A stretch of 34,832 nt of DNA from Ruminococcus sp. (GTDB taxonomy: Bacteria; Bacillota; Clostridia; Oscillospirales; Ruminococcaceae), in the NCBI GenBank assembly GCA_014799805.1, contig JAAVHJ010000011.1, positions 1 through 34,832 on the forward strand. The letters run 5' to 3'. The translations under genes and the position numbers were made by a program. Below are positions 31,370-34,832 of this stretch, piece after piece (position 1 is the stretch's first letter; each line of letters opens with the position of its first letter). Below the pieces are notes generated by a model. That model was not told the DNA's origin. It was given only the letters and a program-made list of their open reading frames with translations, and did no database searches.

Positions 31370-32617
31370 ATGAATTCAGAAATGCTGTCTGCTGTACTGG
31401 TTCTCGTAGCAGTATTTATTATTATTACTGTTGTAAATGTAATTTTAAAGCAATTTGGACAAAATTATGAAACAGAAACCGCTTTGTTATCACAAGGCAG
31501 TGATTCGGAATTTGTACAGGGTGTATTTATTCGTGATGAAACTGTAATTACATATACTGGTAATGGCGTTATCAGTTATGAAGTTTCTGATGGTGGAAAA
31601 CTTGGCATTGGCAGTGTGATTGCAAATGTATATTCGTCTGAAAATCAGATTGAAATTAAACAGAAAATTGCTAATCTTGAAAATGAATTATATTTATTAA
31701 AGCGAATTTCTAATCCAGGTACAACAAAGACAGCACAGCCTGCAAATATGGCGGAGCTGTTCACGCAGAATTATACAAGTTTTTTATATGCAAGAGAACA
31801 AAATGATTTAAGCAGTTTACAGGAATTCAAAGAAGAAATGGAAGTTTTACTAGGAACGTATCAATTGATTACTGGCAATGATACAAGTTATCTGGAGCGT
31901 ATGAATCGCATTCAGGGGGAAATTATATCTTTGCAACAGTTGCAGGAAACACCTGTTTCTGTAATTCCAGCAGATACGGCTGCTTATTTTGTGAGTTATG
32001 CAGATGGCTATGAAGATGTATTTCATTTAGAAAATATTAACACGCTCACGGTTGAACAGTTGGAAAATATTCAAAATCGTGTGATTGCAGATTCTAGTAT
32101 TGTTGGAAAATTAATTGATAGTTACCAATGGATGCTGGTTGTTGTTGTGGATAATTCAGAAAAAAGATATAAAACAGATGATAAATTAATACTAAAATTT
32201 TCTTCGACTTCGGATACCGTGACAGGAATTGTTAGTTTTCTGAATGCAAATGCTGGAGAAGATAAAACAATTATGGGTATTACTTGTGAAGCAATGACTT
32301 ATGATTTAGTACAGCACAGAACAGAAAATGTGGAACTTGTTTTAGATGAATATCAGGGAATTCGTGTGCCAAGAAGTGCTTTGCATTTTAAGCCTATTAC
32401 GGAAGAAATAACAGATGAAGAAACTGGAAAAATAAAACAAGTGACGACTAAATACAGAGGCGTTTATGTATTAGACGGCGAACAACCAGAATTTAGAAAA
32501 TTAGATGTCGTTTATGAAGGCGAAGATTACGTGATTTCTAAATTAAGAACAGAAAAAAGTTATTTGGCTTTATATGATTCTATTATTACGAAAGGAATTG
32601 ATGCAGATGGAGAATAA
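31370..32617 (+). CDS. HlyD-like membrane adaptor protein of the sepF cluster
   Basis: A 415-residue protein: one N-terminal helix (about residues 7-27), then an extracytoplasmic part. A biotinyl-lipoyl-like strand set with 'VITYTGNGVISYEVSDGGKLGIGSVIANVYS' (about 58-90) leads to a coiled coil (about 92-200). A beta-rich half with 'GVYVLDGEQPEFRKLDVVYEGEDYVI' follows. This is the layout of HlyD/MFP adaptors. Homologous adaptor-like proteins occur next to yggS-sepF in Clostridia, without a transporter, so a division or envelope role is likely and export is unproven. AGGAA lies about 10 nt before ATG 31370. It overlaps yggS by 11 nt. Confidence 0.75.
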   Translation: MNSEMLSAVLVLVAVFIIITVVNVILKQFGQNYETETALLSQGSDSEFVQGVFIRDETVITYTGNGVISYEVSDGGKLGIGSVIANVYSSENQIEIKQKIANLENELYLLKRISNPGTTKTAQPANMAELFTQNYTSFLYAREQNDLSSLQEFKEEMEVLLGTYQLITGNDTSYLERMNRIQGEIISLQQLQETPVSVIPADTAAYFVSYADGYEDVFHLENINTLTVEQLENIQNRVIADSSIVGKLIDSYQWMLVVVVDNSEKRYKTDDKLILKFSSTSDTVTGIVSFLNANAGEDKTIMGITCEAMTYDLVQHRTENVELVLDEYQGIRVPRSALHFKPITEEITDEETGKIKQVTTKYRGVYVLDGEQPEFRKLDVVYEGEDYVISKLRTEKSYLALYDSIITKGIDADGE

Positions 32618-33296
32618 ACAAGTACAGGAAAATTATGCTAGAATTTCTGCGGAAATCGCAGAAGCAGCTTTAAAATCTAATCGGAAACCAGAAGAAATTG
32701 CATTTATGGCAGTGACAAAAACAGTTGCACCAGAATTGATTAACACAGCAATTTCCTGTGGTATCAAGCTTTTGGGTGAAAATCGTGTGCAGGAATATCA
32801 GGCGAAAAAAGATAGCTATATACAAGGCATTCCTGTTGATTTCATCGGCACACTTCAAAGTAATAAAGTAAAATATATTATTGGCAATATCAGAATCATT
32901 CAGTCTGTAAATAAATTTTCTCTTGCTCAGGAAATTGAACGCTGTGCTGGAAAATCAAATTTGCAACAGGATATTTTACTAGAAGTAAATATTGGCGGTG
33001 AAGATTCTAAAAGTGGGATTTCTCCAGAAAATCTTCCAGAATTGCTCTTGCAAATTGCAGAATTAGAGCATGTACATGTAAAAGGTCTTATGACAATTCC
33101 GCCTCCGTCCAGTGATACTAGTTTTTTACAGGCAATGCAGGAATTATTTTTGAAAACAAAAGAATTACAAATACCAGATACAGAAATGCAGATTTTATCA
33201 ATGGGTATGTCAGATGATTATGCACAGGCAATTAAATTCGGCTCTAATCTAGTTAGAGTTGGTTCTGCATTGTTTGGTGCAAGAAATTATCGGTAA
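32607..33296 (+). CDS. yggS: PLP homeostasis protein YggS/YlmE family
   Basis: A 229-residue single-domain fold-type III protein that binds pyridoxal phosphate but has no known enzymatic reaction; it keeps the PLP pool and amino-acid balance in order. The PLP lysine is Lys38 in 'FMAVTKTV'. 'LLGENRVQEYQAK', 'FIGTLQSNKVKYI', 'IQSVNKFSLAQEI', 'LLEVNIGGEDSKSGI', 'GLMTIPP' and 'LSMGMSDDYAQAIKFGSNLVRVGSALFG' are family signatures. I choose ATG 32607 because AAAGGA (32591-32596) is 10 nt away; ATG 32601 is only 4 nt away, though possible. This family is normally next to sepF, as here. Confidence 0.92.
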   Translation: MENKQVQENYARISAEIAEAALKSNRKPEEIAFMAVTKTVAPELINTAISCGIKLLGENRVQEYQAKKDSYIQGIPVDFIGTLQSNKVKYIIGNIRIIQSVNKFSLAQEIERCAGKSNLQQDILLEVNIGGEDSKSGISPENLPELLLQIAELEHVHVKGLMTIPPPSSDTSFLQAMQELFLKTKELQIPDTEMQILSMGMSDDYAQAIKFGSNLVRVGSALFGARNYR

Positions 33297-33315
33297 TTAT
33301 CATAACAGGTGGTGT

Positions 33316-33348
33316 CCGTATGCACCAAAAAATATAGATAACATACGG
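33316..33348 (+). promoter_or_regulatory. Leader hairpin before sepF
   Basis: CCGTATG (33316-33322) pairs perfectly with CATACGG (33342-33348) around a 19-nt A-rich loop, ending only a few bases before the sepF ribosome-binding site. A competing pairing, GGTG (33311-33314) with CACC (33323-33326), is mutually exclusive. No T-run follows, so it is not a terminator. Its role is unknown. Confidence 0.45.
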
Positions 33349-33366
33349 AGAAAAGGAGCGAATAAA

Positions 33367-33804
33367 ATGGAGCTTTTCAAGAACATGAAAGAATTTTTCT
33401 TTCCGTCTGATGTGCCAGAACAAGTGCCAGCCCAACAGTCGCAGGATATTCCGCCTGTTACCAGCATTGAAGAACAAATGGCAGGTCGTGAAGCAGGTTC
33501 TAATATTGTCAATATTCAGGCAACTGCACAATTGCAAGTTGTTCTTGTAAAACCTGAAGTTTTCACAGATGCGAAAGCAATTGCTGACCATTTGATAAGC
33601 CGTAAGACTGTTGTATTAAATCTGGAAACTGCATCTCCAGAAAATCGCAGAAGAATTATTGATTTTTTGGTTGGTGTGTCTTATGCGATTAGTGGCAGTT
33701 TAAAACCAGTTGCAAATTTGACTTATATTATTACGCCTTATAATGTCGGGTTTATTGGCGATGATTTGGCAGCAGAGCTTGAAAATAATGGCGTGATTAT
33801 TTAA
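33367..33804 (+). CDS. sepF: Cell division protein SepF
   Basis: A 145-residue FtsZ-binding membrane anchor. The N-terminal amphipathic helix 'MELFKNMKEFFFP' (residues 1-13) would insert in the membrane. A flexible, Gln/Pro-rich linker (about 14-55) leads to the SepF domain (about 57-140): 'VVLVKPEVFTDAKAIADHLISRKTVVLNLE', 'NRRRIIDFLVGVSYAISGSLKPVANLTYIITPYNV'. AAAGGAGC lies about 9 nt before ATG 33367; longer upstream starts overlap yggS and are rejected. The leader hairpin at 33316-33348 is just upstream. Neighbours yggS, ylmH and divIVA fit the conserved division cluster. Confidence 0.93.
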   Translation: MELFKNMKEFFFPSDVPEQVPAQQSQDIPPVTSIEEQMAGREAGSNIVNIQATAQLQVVLVKPEVFTDAKAIADHLISRKTVVLNLETASPENRRRIIDFLVGVSYAISGSLKPVANLTYIITPYNVGFIGDDLAAELENNGVII

Positions 33805-33844
33805 TTTTAATAAATTTAATATATTTTAAGATATTTTAATAGTT

Positions 33845-34585
33845 ATGAATCAGAAACAACAGGAAGAAGATAAGATTTTATTGGCACATGTGCAGGATAT
33901 GTGCAGAAGAAATGCTTGGCGGAGTTTTACAAATTTTTTAGATATGCGTCAGTATTGCATGTTAAAAAAATATTTATTGCAGGGAAGTTATCAATTTTAT
34001 GGCGGTTATACTGATTCTGAACGGGGTATTTTATGTATTCACCTGCAGGATTGTCCGCCAGAACAGGAAGAATTTCCAATTACTTGCCTGACAATAAAAT
34101 TTCGTGAAGCAGATAAATTAACACATAGGGATATATTAGGCTGTTTCATGAGTCAGCAAATTGAACGGAATACAATTGGTGATATTTTAGTTGCTTCGGG
34201 AAAAATTCAATGCTTTGTATTAAATAAAATTGCACCTGTTATTTTGCCAATTAAAAAAATAGGGCGTGTGGGTGTGAAAATTACAGATCAATTAAGTTTT
34301 TCTGGAGATTATCAGCAACAAATGCAAGAAATAACGGGCGTTGTATCTTCGCCAAGATTAGATGCTGTGTTAAAAATTGCTTTGCATATGAAACGACAAG
34401 AATGTAGTCGTCTCATTCTTGCGGGTTTGGTTATGGTAAATTATCAGGAAATTATGAAACCAGATGTTTTACTAACAGCAGGAGATATATTTTCTGCAAG
34501 AGGTTATGGAAAATTTAAGCTTAAGACAATCAGTACGCCAAATCAAAAAGGGCGTTTGCATATTATGATTGAAAAATATTTATAA
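33845..34585 (+). CDS. ylmH: YlmH-type S4-domain RNA-binding protein
   Basis: A 246-residue protein of the YlmH family. The N-terminal half has 'RSFTNFLDMRQYCML' and 'FYGGYTDSERGILCI'; the C-terminal S4 domain (about 178-240) has 'SSPRLDAVLKIALHMKRQECSRLILAGLVMVNYQEIMKP' and 'GDIFSARGYGKFKL'. YlmH proteins bind the 50S ribosome and help rescue or drop-off processes; some are also linked to division by position. The start has no visible Shine-Dalgarno sequence: the 40 bases before it are A/T only except for one G near the ATG and one mid-way. yggT (ylmG), usually between sepF and ylmH, is absent. Confidence 0.9.
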   Translation: MNQKQQEEDKILLAHVQDMCRRNAWRSFTNFLDMRQYCMLKKYLLQGSYQFYGGYTDSERGILCIHLQDCPPEQEEFPITCLTIKFREADKLTHRDILGCFMSQQIERNTIGDILVASGKIQCFVLNKIAPVILPIKKIGRVGVKITDQLSFSGDYQQQMQEITGVVSSPRLDAVLKIALHMKRQECSRLILAGLVMVNYQEIMKPDVLLTAGDIFSARGYGKFKLKTISTPNQKGRLHIMIEKYL

Positions 34586-34614
34586 AAATTATTTTGCAGA
34601 GGTGAAGAAAAATT

Positions 34615-34832
34615 ATGATGACAGCACAAGAAATACGGGAAAAACGCTTTGAAAAAGCTGCATGGGGTTATCGTCCTGAAGATATTGACGAATTTTTTGG
34701 TCAATTAGATACTACGTTTCAGGAAATTGAGGCAGAACGTGAAGAAAATAATCATAAAATTCAAGTACTTGCTGATAAAGTCCGTGAATATATGCGTGAC
34801 GAAGAAGCCCTAAAAGATGCATTGCTTGGTGC
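34615..34832 (+). CDS. divIVA: DivIVA-domain protein (partial, right edge)
   Basis: The first 72 residues of a DivIVA/GpsB-type protein, open to the right edge. 'MTAQEIREKRFEKAAWGYRPEDIDEFF' contains the lipid-binding turn and the 'GYRPEDIDEFF' motif that defines the family, followed by the start of a long coiled coil ('FQEIEAEREENNHKIQVLADKVREYM'). DivIVA binds negatively curved membrane at poles and septa. AGAGGTGA lies 9-12 nt before two adjacent ATGs (34615 and 34618); either may be used. It follows ylmH by 29 nt and ends the visible division cluster. The C-terminus and length are unknown. Confidence 0.9.
   Translation, partial: MMTAQEIREKRFEKAAWGYRPEDIDEFFGQLDTTFQEIEAEREENNHKIQVLADKVREYMRDEEALKDALLG

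Overview
The window is AT-rich and densely coded, and it reads as Bacillota, class Clostridia, most likely a Ruminococcus-like member of the Oscillospiraceae. The main reasons are a dockerin (cellulosome or amylosome type) on a surface protein at 11383-13218, and two gene orders well known in Clostridia: miaB-ylbF-mutS-mutL-miaA-hfq and yggS-sepF-ylmH-divIVA. TTG and GTG starts are frequent. Most promoters have a 17-nt spacer and an extended -10 (TGN-TATAAT). The genus is an inference. I see no tRNA, rRNA, CRISPR array, IS element or phage gene, and no gene-free stretch above about 170 bases.

Left arm (1-5443, minus strand). One promoter at 4400-4428 appears to drive a seven-gene run reading toward the left edge. 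It holds a DUF2975 membrane protein with its YozG-like HTH partner, a DUF2809 membrane protein, a large multi-pass membrane protein, a YhcC-type radical SAM protein and two related small membrane proteins, the last cut by the window edge. An MscS mechanosensitive channel gene with its own promoter and terminator sits upstream.

Centre-left (5468-8059, plus strand). The gamma and beta subunits of a sodium-pumping decarboxylase are encoded without the alpha or biotin-carrier subunits. They are followed by an XRE regulator with a C-terminal membrane helix. A 53-aa membrane miniprotein then ends in the same short tail as that regulator.

Envelope region (8104-18535, plus strand). Three promoter-headed blocks encode surface functions. 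The first holds a membrane-anchored GH25 lysozyme, a DUF3810 HExxH protein, a TraX-like membrane protein and a small single-pass protein. The second holds a dockerin/14-repeat/transglutaminase-like protein, a lipoprotein with an acidic linker, and an MBOAT plus DHHW (AlgI/AlgX-like) O-acetylation pair. The third begins with a lipoprotein of alpha/beta-hydrolase fold whose nucleophile serine is replaced by alanine. Together they suggest a module for wall remodelling and O-acylation.

Centre-right (18571-22890). An atypical SDR/epimerase-like protein is followed by an ECF sigma factor and a translationally overlapping membrane protein that is probably its anti-sigma factor. That protein has a duplicated extracytoplasmic domain and a strong in-frame internal start that would remove its cytoplasmic N-terminus. 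A small SAM methyltransferase follows.

Right arm (22898-34832). This is the conserved housekeeping block: miaB, ylbF (with a Cys-rich tail), a DUF434 protein, mutS, mutL, miaA and hfq. It continues with an HlyD-like adaptor, yggS, sepF, ylmH and the start of divIVA. Translational overlaps and short gaps suggest long co-transcribed units for tRNA modification, mismatch repair and division-site assembly.
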